A stretch of 64,000 bases of DNA from Dictyostelium firmibasis (GCA_036169595.1 CM069766.1:1959501-2023500); one strand, 5' to 3'; positions 45,906 through 60,229 are shown, counted from the stretch's first letter. Numbers and translations: made by a program. Notes: a model not told the origin generated them from the letters alone.

Positions 45906-46201
45906 TTAATAATGACATCTTGAAATTGGACGACATGGTGGTGGACATGGACGACAAATTGGACGTGGTGGTGGACATGGGTGACATCTATTCCAATGAT
46001 GGCTACCATAACCTGATGTTTCATTTGAACCAAATGAACCACTTGAACTACCACCATCAATTGATGAAACACTTGATTTTAATGAACCAGTACTTAATGA
46101 AGATAACGAAGCTAAATAAAATTAAAAAATAAAATACTTGTTAACATTTAAAAAAATAAGATATAACTATTAAACTGATTAAACCTACAAAAGAGAGTCA
46201 T
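45906..46201 (-). CDS. small Cys/His/Pro-rich protein, MTLF class, solo (array gene 24)
   Basis: Exons 46201-46189 and 46111-45906, intron 77 bp (GTAGGT..AG), 72 aa, consensus protein with Ile at both variable positions. Last member of the array. Confidence 0.9.
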
Positions 46202-46676
46202 GACTTTTATTTTAGTTTTTAATTTTTTTATTTTTTAATGGATTTTGTATTTAAAAAAAAAAAAAAATTCTTTTTATAGAGAAATTTATTATTAGTTTTA
46301 TTTTTCTTTACTTAAAGTAATAAAAAATATTCATTTGTATAAAACTCTTAATGCCCATTACAATAATAGATTGTAAAATAAGAATATCTCCCCTTTTTAT
46401 TATATTTGAAAAAAAAAAAAAAAAAAATATAAACCCAAAAAAGAAGAATTTAAAAAATAACCAATTGCCAATGAAAAACCTTTTTCATCATATTATTTTT
46501 TTCAATCAATACCTAAAGACCCATAACAATTACTATTTAATAAATAATAATACTATCATGCCTAAAGCATACAAAATATTAATATTTTTTAATAATAATA
46601 TTTTATTATTATTAATATAAATTATTATTTTTATTATTATTATTTATTATATATATTATTAATAATTAATAATTAA
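46202..46676. promoter_or_regulatory. upstream region of array gene 24
   Basis: CTCCCC at 46388-46393, 187 bp from the start, is a four-C version of the block. The rest is AT-rich, ending in the 3' region of the PPP1R21-like gene. Confidence 0.55.
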
Positions 46677-47538
46677 TTATGGTTGAATAGTTAAAATTGG
46701 ATGACCCTTTGAACAATATAAACCTTGATTATTTGGGGAGAATATGAACTCCAACTGGTTCCAATGTTTGCATTTACCACATGAAACTTTGTATTGTTTA
46801 ATTTTAATGAGTTGACCATCAAGTGAACTTACATTTTCATTCAAAGAAATGAATTGTTCAGTGAGATATCTCATTTGTTGATCGTAGTTAACACGAGTAA
46901 CATCCAATTCATCCTTGGTATTCTTTAATTCATCTTTACAATTCTTTAATTCCAAAATGGTAGAGTCCAATTCACTTTGACTGGCACCACCTTTTTTCAT
47001 TAATTGTTGATATTGATCATAGTATCTTAATGCTTTGGCATCAATATTTGATATTTTATTCAACAATTGAGTAATCCTATTCTCGTAATAAACTTTCATT
47101 TCATTCTCTCTTTCCTTATCTGACATTGCAAAGTTTAATGACTACAAAATAGATTAATATTAGTATTTAGAATAATTGTTGTTATTATCACTATTGTAGA
47201 TATTGTTTCACTTACATCAGACTCATCACCTGTTTCATCTAAAACTGATAATTTAAATCTATCGCTAACAACTGGTCTTGGAGTTGTTAATATTACACTA
47301 TTTTCTAAACTGCTATTAACACTATTATTGTTGTTCTTTTCTTCTTCAATTTCCGTATCCAATATTATATCTTCATCGAGATTAATTAAACTATTACTGC
47401 TGTTATTGTTGTTGTTTTGTTCGCCAAAATTATTTTTATTGTTGTTATTATTATTTGATAAACCATTGCTTTCTAAGAATGATAAATCTATTAAATCATT
47501 ACTATTTGTATTCATGGAAGTATTTATATTGTTATTAC

Positions 47539-47608
<70 letters not shown>

Positions 47609-48872
47609 GTTATTGTCATTATTATTATTTAAATCTATAAGTATAGGTAATTGTTGTTGTTGTGTTAAAGTTTGTGATGGTGAATTATTTGATGAATTTT
47701 GAAGTAAAGATAATTTCTTTTCTAAATTTGAAATGATTAAATCTTTTTCATTAATTTTTGAATTTAATAAACCTTTTTGATGTTTTAAGAGAGCTTGATG
47801 TTGATCTTTTGCTTGTTTCATTTCTTGTTCAAACTCTGATTTTATTGATTTAATTTGAGATTCCAATTGCTTCTTCATTTGATTGAATGATTCTTTATCA
47901 CGTAATGATTGTGAATCCATTTGTTGATTTGAATCTTGAAGTTTTGATATGGTTTCAGAGTTTTCAGAGATTTCAAATTCCTTTTTCAAGAGTTGTTCGC
48001 CAACTGTATTGAGTCTAAATTCCAATTCCTCCTTTTGTAATAGTAAATCGTTTAGTTGTTGATTCAATCTTTTGAATTCCTGTTGATTGGTTTCAATCAA
48101 TTGCGACATCGATGAACGATGTGATGTGATCAATTGGGAGACTTGCTCCAAATGATAGGAGAGGAATTGCTGAACGCTACCAATGATCGATTTAATTGGT
48201 GGTATCCATGAATTACGATCTGACATGGTTTTAATTGTTGTTGAATCAATGTTTGTAATGGTATTGGTTGAGGATGACTTTTCTATGGTTTCAATGATAT
48301 CATCGATTGAGAATCTCTCATTGGATGGTGTTATATTCTCTAATGGATAGTCAAAGGAGATCGTTGGTAAATTTGAATTTAATCCGCTTTGAATCAATTC
48401 ACCTAACCTTATAAATGAATCATCTCTTTGTTTGGTTGAACTATATATCTGTTTGAAGTTTATCTCCAATAATGAAATCGCATCCCTCAAACCTTTGGTT
48501 TGATCATGAAGTTTCTTCTCACTCTCTTTTTGCTCAACCAATAATGAGTTGATTTTCTCTTGTTTCTCTTGAATCTCTTGTTCCTTCTCTGTTATGTTAA
48601 ATTTCAAATCTTGTTCCAAAGTTTTATACGCATTCTCTTTCTCAATATTTACACTATGTAATCCTTCATTATCATCTATCTTTTCCTGTAATTCACTTCT
48701 TAATATATTAATTTCTTCTTCTTTCTTTTGAATCTCTAACTTTTGATTCTTTCCACCAAACCATTGTCCACCACTTTCTTTTTTCTATTTATTATTTATA
48801 TTTTTCATTATTATTTATTTTTATTAGTTATTGTGGTTTTTAAAAAAAATTAAAAAATAAAATATTGTTAAT

Positions 48873-48919
<47 letters not shown>

Positions 48920-49255
48920 TATAAAAAAAATTACCTCATTCATATGTTCTTGCATTAATTGGATTCTTTTCGTTAATCTTTGATTATTAAAATCCAACAC
49001 ATCATGTTCTTGTAATGCAGTTGTTATTGCTTGTTCTTTTTCTTTTAATCCTTTTTCTAGGTCATTGGTTTTGTGTTGTTCTTGTAACAATGCTTTCTTT
49101 AAAATTGCATTTTGATTCTTTACTTTTTGATAGTTATTTACAATTTTTTGAATTTTATCACTATCTAATACTGATCCACTGCCACTTAAAACACTATTAC
49201 CACTTAATGGACTTCCAATACCTCCATTGTTATTATTATTATTTTCCATAGACAT
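46677..49255 (-). CDS. PPP1R21-like coiled-coil protein (KLRAQ domain)
   Basis: Three exons on the reverse strand: 49255-48935, 48784-47216 and 47141-46677, phase 0 at both joints; 784 aa. The N-terminal KLRAQ region (DKIQKIVNNYQKVKNQNAILKKALLQEQ in shorter pieces, residues ~33-105) matches human PPP1R21 (YQKLRAQNQVLKKGVVDEQ). Long coiled coils follow, with an Asn-rich insert (47520-47640). Near the C-terminus, YDQQMRYLTEQFISLNENV matches the YEDQLSMMSDHLCSMNETL segment. PPP1R21 is a subunit of the FERRY complex, a Rab5 effector on early endosomes that carries mRNAs, so an endosomal scaffold role is likely. Unlike what I recall of the animal protein, it ends with a CGKCKHW...YCSKGHP motif that could bind zinc. 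Confidence 0.8.
48871..48917. repeat. poly-T run in intron
   Basis: About 47 T in the first intron of the PPP1R21-like gene, next to the donor. Confidence 0.85.
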
Positions 49256-49637
49256 TTTATTTTTTTATTTTTTTTTTTTTTTGTTAAAAAATAAAAAAAA
49301 ACTTTTTAAAAAATAAAAAAAAACTTTTTAAAAAATAAAAATAAATTATACTATATGTATCTTTGCAGTAAGAATAAATAAAAATAAATAAAATAGTGGA
49401 ACTTTTTAGTATAAAAAAAAAATAAAAAAAAATTAAAAAATTTTGAAAAATTAATTAAATGAAAAAAAAAAAAGAGAAAAAAAAAAAAAAATTGTGTAAA
49501 ATTAATTCAATTTTCACCTTTTTTTTTTTTCTGTTTTTTTTTTTTTTTTTCCTTTATTATTTGATTTTTATTTATATGTATACAATATATATTTATATTT
49601 AAAAATTATCTTGAATTTACATTTAATATTTATCTTT

Positions 49638-49671
<34 letters not shown>

Positions 49672-49672
49672 C
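49256..49672. other. intergenic region, AT-rich
   Basis: It separates two reverse-strand genes. A duplicated AAAAACTTTTTAAAAAATAAA unit lies at about 49297-49340, and a T run at 49641-49670. No gene. Confidence 0.55.
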
Positions 49673-50692
49673 TTATTTTTTAATTTGTTTTGAAAGAAAA
49701 TTTATGGTATTTAAAGTTGTTTGTTCAATTGTTTTTTGAATAGTCCAATTTTTAGAAGAAGAAACTTTTTGAATTAATTTGAACATTGAAGGTTCAGCTT
49801 CTGTTGGTGAATTCTGATCACTTTCTAAAAGCAACCTGTCATCTGGAATTGCTTGAATTAGCTTATCTACTTTTGATGATGATAAATTAATAAATGATAG
49901 ACCGAAATAGAATCTATCACCTTTTCCAGAAGCCATTTTACAAAATTGATCGACTGTAGCAGGTTTACCACCAAATGTATGAAGTGCAATCGATGGTGGA
50001 AACTTATCGATAGAAAGAGATTGAAAGAATGTCAATAATTTACCTTGAAGTTGCACACAATGTAAACTAACTAATCTACCCAACTCATTCGCTATCTCAA
50101 TTTGATCTTTAAATACTTTCATTTGACTATCTTGATCATTCCTATTCAATCCATTCAATCTAACTTTAGTAACCTTATCAATACCAATTTCACCAACCAT
50201 TGAATTTGGATATTTTATTAATTGTTCTTTCATCTTAATTTTCCATGTTTCATCTATTTTAATTATATTTTTATTACTATTACTACTACTACTACTATCA
50301 TTATTATTACTATTATTTGTGGTAATTTCTCCTTCTTTTAGTACTTGTCCAATTAATTCAGTTGGTGGTAAATAATTATAAACGAACCAAGGATGAATAC
50401 CAAAACATCTTATTACTTTATCATCATTATTGATTTTATCTGCTAATTGATTAACTCTATCCCAATCTTCCACAGTGGTACCCATTAGTAATACCTTTTT
50501 AAATGGCAGATCACATGATTCTTGTAAATGTTCAATGTCTTCATGAATATGGCAATGACTATCAATGATCTCTTTTCTATATTTCAAATATTCTAAATAT
50601 TCTCTTTCATCTTTTTCTTTTTCTTGTTTTGATTTCTCAATCAATCCATTGTTATTATTACTATTTTCATTATCATTATCATGTTCACACAT
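49673..50692 (-). CDS. TatD-family metal-dependent hydrolase (Scn1-like)
   Basis: Single exon, 339 aa, ATG at 50692. After a Lys/Glu/Asn-rich front, the amidohydrolase-type TIM-barrel motifs appear in order. They are SHCHIH (metal-binding HxH), FGIHPWF (typical of the Scn1/Cut9-interacting branch), MVGEIGIDK (metal Glu), VSLHCVQ (His), ALHTFGG (His) and LLESDQNSP (catalytic Asp). All expected ligands are present, so it should be an active nuclease or phosphoesterase. An Asn/Ser insert sits between the GIHPWF and GEIGID motifs. The family includes 3'-5' exonucleases acting in DNA repair or apoptosis; the cellular substrate here is unknown. Confidence 0.85.
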   Translation of the reverse strand: MCEHDNDNENSNNNNGLIEKSKQEKEKDEREYLEYLKYRKEIIDSHCHIHEDIEHLQESCDLPFKKVLLMGTTVEDWDRVNQLADKINNDDKVIRCFGIHPWFVYNYLPPTELIGQVLKEGEITTNNSNNNDSSSSSNSNKNIIKIDETWKIKMKEQLIKYPNSMVGEIGIDKVTKVRLNGLNRNDQDSQMKVFKDQIEIANELGRLVSLHCVQLQGKLLTFFQSLSIDKFPPSIALHTFGGKPATVDQFCKMASGKGDRFYFGLSFINLSSSKVDKLIQAIPDDRLLLESDQNSPTEAEPSMFKLIQKVSSSKNWTIQKTIEQTTLNTINFLSKQIKK

Positions 50693-51136
50693 TTTTTTTT
50701 TTTTTTCTCAATAAAATAAATGAATAATATAAAAAAATAATAAAAAAAAAATACAATAAAAAAAATAAAAAAAATTATAAAAAAAAAAAAAAAAAGAGAA
50801 AAAGTAAAAAAAAAAAAAAAAAAAAAAAATTTTTTATATAAACAGTAATAATTAAACTTTAGTTTTATAAAAATTTTTTTTTTTTTTTTTTTTTCCTCTA
50901 TATGTTTGTCAAATCTATTGTGATGTCATTGTTTATAAAATCGATATTCGTTAAAATTCATAACATGAGTAAAAAAAAAAAACCGTTTTAAAAAAATTCT
51001 TAAAAAACTTTTCGAATTGACCAGTAAAATTAGATAAATTTAAAACAAACAGGGAAAAACCTTTAAAAGAATCTTTTTTTTCATTTTTTTTCACTTTTTT
51101 TTTTTACATATCATTATCATTTTGTATTTTTATTTT

Positions 51137-51177
<41 letters not shown>

Positions 51178-51933
51178 CAAAAATATAATAATAAAGTGAT
51201 CAAAACTTTTCACAATAAAAATATTTATACCATATTTACATATATTGAAAAAATAAAAAAATATTCAAAAAAAAAAATAAAATAAAAAATAAAAATAAAA
51301 TAAAAAAAAAAATAAAAAAAAAATAAAATTTTTTTTTTTTAAAATTAAAAAAAAAAAAAAAGAAAAAAAAAGAAAAAAAAGAAATAAAATATCGTTTTTT
51401 AGCAGTTGGCAATCCTCTTCTTTATTTAACTTAGTGAAAGAGATTATTTAAAAGTTGGACCAATCCAAAAAAAATAAATAAAATAAAAATAAATAAAAAA
51501 ATAGAAATAATAATAATATTAATAATAATAATAACAATAATTCTATAATAAATAAAAATAAAAATAAAAATAAAATAAAAATAAAAATAATAAAAAAAAT
51601 TATTGTGTGTGTCGAAAAAATATAAAATAAAAAAAAAAAAAAAAAAAAAACAAATATTTATATATATATATATATATATATATAGATAAATACAATCCAC
51701 CCACTCAATTCATTTATTGTTTTAAAAACAAAATAGATTATATATTTAAGAAGTTTGTTTGCATAACTTTCTTTTTTTGTATATTATTTTTATATACAAA
51801 TAAAATTTTTTTTTTTTTTTTTTTTTTAATTCAAATTTTTTAAAAAACAAATTTTTAGTTTATTTTAAATTTTATTTATTTTTTGTTTTTGTTTTATTTT
51901 TTATTTTTCATGCTTCAATATCAATATTAATTT
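50693..51933. other. long AT-rich intergenic region
   Basis: 1.2 kb between divergent genes, presumably both promoters. Contains long A and T runs (T: 51141-51177), (AAAAT)n stretches near 51280-51320 and 51550-51590, and a (TA)n run at 51659-51682. No coding seen. Confidence 0.55.
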
Positions 51934-54900
51934 AGTATATGGTTTTTTTTGTAGTTTTATTAATTAAAATTATAAAAAATCAACCATTATAAATATATAT
52001 TGTTCTAAAGTGGATAATTCAAACTCAACATCGACAACAACAGGAACTAGTACTGGTAGTCAAGTGTCTAGTGGAAGATTAAAAAATACAAATTATGAAT
52101 ACAGCTCACCAAAACATCATACACTCTCATCACCTACAACTCCACCACCCCAACAACAACAACAACACTTTTCACCTCATTCACCAATAAAACCGCAACA
52201 AGTGCCACCTTACCAACCACCAATACCAAAAAAACAACAGCAGCAACAACCACCACAAAACAATTCAAACACAACAAATAATCACAATGATTATAAAAAA
52301 AAGAAACCAACTCACAACAATAATAATGCCAATATCATCAATGGCAATAGCAATACTAACATCATCAAAAACAATAATAAAAAACTAAACAAATCTCAAT
52401 TCATTCAACAACCACAACAAACTCAACAACAGCAAACACAAACACAAACACAAACACAAACACAAACACAAACACAAACACAAACACAAACACCAACACC
52501 AACACAAACACAAACACAAACACAAACACCAACACCAACACAAACACAAACACCAACACAAACACAACAAACACAACAAACACAACAAACACAACAACCA
52601 CAGCAAACACAACAAACACAACAAACACAACAAACACAACAAACACAACAAACACAACAACCTCAACAACCACAACAACAAATTCCGCAACAACAAACTC
52701 AACAACCACAACAACAAACTCAACAACCACAACCACAACCACAACCACAACCACAACCACAACCACAACCACAACCACAACAACAACAACAACAACAACA
52801 ATCACAACAAACTCAACAACAGCAACAAATTCAACAAATACAGCAGCAACAACAGCAACAGATACATCAATTACAATCATTACAACTTCAACAACAAATT
52901 CATCAAAGACAACAGCAGAATTTAATGAATTATAGGAATAATATTATTGATAATGATAGTGAAAATCTTATAGCATTGGCATCAAAAAGTGAAAAGGATA
53001 GAGAAATCGAGGAAATGATGCAAAGTGTTTTCATTGATGATGTTATTGAATGGACCTCTAGAACATTATTACTTCACAACATTATGCCAGGTATGAATGA
53101 TACCTACATTAAGAATTTGTTTGGTCCTTATCATTTCACACTAAAACCAACAGGCAAATCAAATCAACTCTATATATTATTTCAAACACCAAAAGATGCA
53201 AAATCTTGTTTCTACTCTCAATTAAAAGGTGTAAGAAAAATCGATGTATGTATTATCATCAACAACCAACAATAACAAAAATTATTATTATTTATTATAA
53301 AAACAAAGTAGCTAATTATTGTCCATTTATTTCATTTGTTATTATTATTATAATATTAGAATGGTGGACAAGCATGTATAAAGATTTATTTTAATGGCGA
53401 ATATAAAACTGTAATAAGATGCACGAATCCTGATCCTTTCCCATTACAATCAATGAGTGATTGTATAAGTAATAGTATTAATGTATCATCTAATTCCAAT
53501 TCGAACTCAACACCATCTTCTTCTTCCTCATCACAATTGTCCTCATCCTCATCATTGTTTATCCCAAGTAGTATGAGTGGTAGTACTGGTATTGGCAATA
53601 ATACACCATTGTCATCGTTAGTATCTTCACCATTCTCAACGATGAATAATAGTAATAATACTGGCAGCAATAACAACAACTGCAACAATAGTAATAACAA
53701 TAACAATACAGGTAGTCCACTTTATGGCGATCATTTAAATGGATATCAATCATTTCAACCAAATTATTTATTTTCATCAGATTCCCAGGGCTACTTTCAA
53801 TCTCACCAACAACATGTTGATTTAAGTGGAAGTGGTGGTATTGTTGGCCATCACATGGAATACTATCCACAAAATTCAGCTTCACCACGTCATTCCTCAC
53901 CTTTGATTTACCCACAATCAAACAGTCATTATTTAATCGATGGTGGTATAAGCCCAATTGATTGGGGTACAAGTAGTCCAAAAGTTGTTCATCAATTCCA
54001 ACAATCACAATTTCAAACAATTCAACAAATTCAACAACAACAACAACAACAACACCAACAACAACAACAACAACAACAACAACCACAACAACAACAACAA
54101 CAACAACAACAGCAACACCAACAACATCATAATCAATCATTACATCAATTTACACAAATTCAACAACAACAGCAGCAACAACAACCACCTCCACAACATC
54201 AACAACATCAACAACAACATCAGCAACATCAACAACAACATCAGCAACATCAACAACCACAACAGCAACAACAATCACAAGCACAGCAACAAGCTCAAGC
54301 TCAAGCACAACATCATAAAATTCAATCGAAAAAACATCAGTTAGTTGGAGAATTAATGAAACTAAAAGAAGAGAATCAAGTAATTATATTTCCAGCCAAT
54401 CAAATTAGCACACTTCCAAGAGTACCAACATTTGTATTTGATAAGATTCCTTCAAAGTTTTCACATAGTCAACATCTTCAACACAAAGAGATTAAATCGA
54501 CAGTATTAACTGGATTCTTGAGGGAGTGCGAAGATAAAAAGAAAACTGTTGGTTCAACTAAAACAGTGCCAAAGGAAAAAGAAGATTATTTCCATTCCAA
54601 TGGAAATAATAGTAGTAATAATAATAATCATCATCATCACCACCACCACCATCATCATCATGGCAATCATAATGATCATCATTTCAATGATTTTTATGAT
54701 GATGAAGAGGATGAAAATACCAACTATCGTGTGTTCTACTATAATTGCTATGAAAAGTCGACACCGACCGTTCATTTGATTAGTAATCTAAGCAATAACC
54801 ATTTGGCAGAGAGATGTGGTCGTCTTTCTATTCTGTTGTTAACCGAATTTGCACCAGACAATAGTTATGCAATTGGTACCATTCAATTCTTTTTTGGTAC

Positions 54901-56977
54901 TCCATTAGATCTTTTATCAATATCTCGTTGTATTCTTTTGAATCATCAAGTGTTTCACACTGAACACTTTCAAAAGGAGATCGATGAAGTATTCGATGAT
55001 TGGCTACCAAGTGATAGAGAGGAGGAGAGAAGAGTTGATCTTACTCATTTGGTTCCAGTTACAATTGATCCGCCATCATCTACCGATCTTGATGATGCAA
55101 TCAGTTTTCGTTGTTTAACCGATGAATTCGATGAAGGTATGAGTGTATTTGAAATTGGTATTCACATTTCAGATGTTAGCGCTTTCCTTGATAAGGGTTC
55201 CAAACTTGATAAGGAGGCAGAGTACCGTTTGAACACCATCTACTTGATTGGTTCAATTATACCGATGCTTCCCAAAAATTTAAGTAGTAGTACTTGTAGT
55301 TTGAAACTATACCAAAAGAGATTTTGTTTTTCTTTGTTGGTAAAGATTAGATCCGATGGCAAAATCATTGACTATAAATTCTGTAAGTCAAACTTACGTT
55401 CAAAAGGTCATTTATCCTATGAAAAGGCACAAAGAATCATTGAAAAAAATAAATCAAACTTTGAACAACTAGAATCATTTACAAACAATAAAATGGTGGA
55501 AACTATTGATGGCTCTAATGAGGTCCTTAAAAATGTTTTGGAAAGTTTGGCAAAGGAACAACGTGAAAAAATCGAAAACAATCCAGACCACGATTCACCA
55601 CCACCATTGAATCAAATGAACCCACATGGCTATGGTAGTGGTAGTGGTGGTTCTGGTACAAAAGGTTTAAGGTTAGGATTGGAAGCAAAGGTAAACCATT
55701 CGGTTTGGGGTCTTTATCTCATTAGTAGTCTTCTTAATAACTATAGAAAAGAGAGAAGAGAAATCTTTGATATTAGTAATAATATTCAATATGACCTAAG
55801 TGTTGAAGGTGTTCCAATCTCAGTTGATTTCTTACCAAAACTAGAGAGTCATGTATTGGTTCAAGAGTTTATGCATCTTGCAAATAATTTAGCTGCTGTA
55901 TCTTTATTGAATACAAATTATGACTATGGTATAGTTTATTCATCCTATAGTAAAACGAATCCAAATTTAATTCAAACTCCAATTCCACAAACTATTGTTA
56001 CTTCCACCATTTTAAACTCTACATCATCACCATTACCAACAACACCAAAAACAACAACTCCAACTTCAACACCACCTTCAACACCAACACCAACACCAAC
56101 TCCAACTCCAACTCCAACTCCAACTCCAACTCCAACTCCAACTCCAACTCCAACTCCAACTCCAATTGTTGGTAATAATTTCGATAATAGAAAGAAATTC
56201 TTCGAGAGATTAAATGTATTTATAAAGAAATTTGTAAATAATATCGTTGTCTCTTCAGAGGATGATTGGAGAACCATTAAAACCAAAGTTGAAAAAGCTC
56301 TCAAGAACTGCACACCCGAACAAGCCAAAGCAATGCGAAGATTAGCTATGCATCTTATGGATCCAACCAAATATATCACAACAGTCGAAAAGAGACAAGG
56401 GTTTGGTAATGAAAATCTATTGGATGAGAGATCACAATACACTCATTTCACTGCACCCATCAGAAGATACATGGACGTCAATATTCATCGTGCTCTCTCT
56501 CTTCAATTGACTAAAGAGGTAGTTTGGAGTTCTGATATTACAATTCAACCCTATTGGGATGAATCTAGTCAAGAGTTTGCTGATTTTAAGAAATCATTAC
56601 CCACAGGCGATGAATTAACTCAATTGTGTCAAAGATATAACGATATATCATGGAAGAGAAAGATCTCTGAAAAGTTAAATCTCCTCTATCTTGCCACTTA
56701 CATTTGGGAGAAAGGTCCAATCTTAACACCTGGTATCGTGGTTACAATGTCTACTAAACATTTAGTCATCTATCTTTCAGAGTATAACCTCGAAGTCTCA
56801 AGCGATAGAAGTGATTTCCTCTCACTCTCTCAACATCACTCCTCGCCAATCGATGACGATGAAGAAATTGAAATCTCTAAACAACTATCGGTTTTCCTTT
56901 CAGTTGAACCATTTGTTTTATTTAGAAGTAATTTGGTTCCAAAAATCAAAGTTTCAAAGTATCCGCCTTTGAACTAA
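51934..56977 (+). CDS. RNase II/RNB-family exoribonuclease with RRM-like region
   Basis: The frame from 52011 has no ATG before hundreds of codons. An upstream intron (51935-52010, GTATAT..AAAG) would join A51934 to TG at 52011 to make ATG GAT AAT, so the start codon is apparently split. Coding exons: 51934, 52011-53245 and 53360-56977; 1617 aa. Residues 1-310 are Pro/Gln/Thr-rich. At ~343-435 RTLLLHNIMPGMNDTYIKNLFG...QLYILFQTPKDAKSC resembles an RRM. Another Ser/Gln/His-rich region follows. The RNB domain (~950-1480) has IDPPSSTDLDDAIS with all four catalytic Asp, GIHISDVSAFLDKG, LPKNLSSSTCSLK, and TAPIRRYMDVNIHRAL with the catalytic Arg. A (TP)n insert (56087-56164) splits it. A C-terminal OB/S1-like part follows. 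Dis3L2/Ssd1-like in style; expected 3'-5' RNA decay. Confidence 0.8.
52421..52800. repeat. CAA/ACA-rich coding repeats
   Basis: Blocks of CAAACA, CAACAA and CAACCA units encoding QTQT, QQT and QPQP runs in the RNase gene. Confidence 0.9.
56087..56164. repeat. (CCAACT)n coding repeat
   Basis: About 13 hexanucleotide units encoding a (Pro-Thr)n run inside the RNB domain. Confidence 0.9.
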
Positions 56978-57371
56978 CCGAAAAAAAAATCAAAATTTTT
57001 CTTTTTTTTTTTTTATATTAAAAATACTCATATTCACTATGGTTTTTTTTATTTCATAATTATGTTGATGATGAAATAATTAATACTATTTTTATCCCTC
57101 CCCTTCCCCCTTTAAAGCGCCAAAACTTTTAATCAAACGCACCATATACTTACAACTAAATTTAAACAATTATAAAAATCAGAAAAAAAAAAAAAAAAAA
57201 AAAAAAAATTAAAAAACAAAAACAAACAAAAAAAAAAAATAGATCTTAATAAATTATAATAAAAGGGTTCAGATATTTTGAATCACTTTTTTTTTCCTTC
57301 TTACCAAAATTAAAAAAAAAAAAAAAAATTTGTGTCTACAAAAACGTTGCATAAATGATGTAGATTTTATT
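56978..57371. other. convergent 3' intergenic region
   Basis: AT-rich apart from a pyrimidine-rich stretch (ATCCCTCCCCTTCCCCC, 57096-57112) and AAAGCGCCAAAAC just after it. No gene. Confidence 0.55.
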
Positions 57372-59792
<2,421 letters not shown>

Positions 59793-60229
59793 TTTTTTCT
59801 TTTTTTTTTTATTTCGTTAAATTACAATTTATTTAAATTAAAAAATAAAAAAAATGTAAAAAAAAATCCTTTTTAATTTTTTTCTTTTTATTTTTTTAGC
59901 AATTTATTTTTTCAAAAAAAAAAAAAAAAAAAAAAAGGTTTTATGATAAATTAAAGCGTCATATGAATTTCTTTTTTTTTTTTTTGTTTTTTTTGTTTTT
60001 TTTAATGAACCAATTTCGATTAAAAGAGCACAAAAACTCACTATCATAAAAGAATAACAATAATAAATAATAATATAATAATAATAGTATAATAATAATA
60101 TAATAATACTAATATAATAGTAATAATAGTATAATAATAATAATATAATAATAATAATAAATAAAACATTAATACTACTCATTATTACTACATCACACCT
60201 ACAATCGACATATTTATAAATAAAATAAA
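59793..60229. promoter_or_regulatory. divergent promoter, TCAIM-like / RRG7-like pair
   Basis: 437 bp shared 5' region. A and T runs on the left, AATAATAATATA repeats at 60056-60165, then TATTTATAAATAAAATAAA before the + start. Confidence 0.55.

Larger units (their letters stand above)
28186..46201. repeat. 18-kb array of 24 two-exon small-protein genes, mostly head-to-head pairs
   Basis: All members share a 206-209-bp second exon at high identity. Exon 1 is always 13 nt: ATGACTCTCTTTT (MTLF class, 13 genes; one has CTT for CTC) or ATGAGCATTTTCT (MSIF class, 11 genes). Genes alternate - and + in 11 divergent pairs, followed by two solo reverse MTLF genes. In the second half the pair unit recurs every 1345-1401 bp. 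Promoters and tail-to-tail spacers are also homologous. Pairs 1-4 read MTLF(-)/MSIF(+); pairs 5-11 read MSIF(-)/MTLF(+), so the array contains one inversion. Spacers usually carry an AATGAAGGA..TTGGCATC-type block 3' of the MTLF gene. Confidence 0.95.

Noticed and set aside
28186-46201. Long alternative open frames on both strands of the array exon 2 ([13 protein letters not shown]... and [14 protein letters not shown]...)
   Set aside because: They recur because exon 2 has few stops in any frame. The frame joined in phase to the 13-nt ATG exon by a GT..AG intron in 23 of the 24 copies (gene 17 lost its acceptor), and which varies by whole codons (extra Pro), is the Ser/Cys one.
28186-46201. 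CRISPR-like periodic repeat
   Set aside because: Units are 1.3-kb gene pairs with introns in a eukaryotic context; there are no short repeats with unique spacers.
46351-46620. 89-codon ORF downstream of the array
   Set aside because: Asn/Lys/Ile-only content from AT-rich DNA, overlapping the presumed promoter of array gene 24; no supporting structure.
52385-52880. Reverse-strand LLLLW/VVVFV-type ORFs
   Set aside because: Antisense shadows of the CAA/ACA repeats in the RNase gene.
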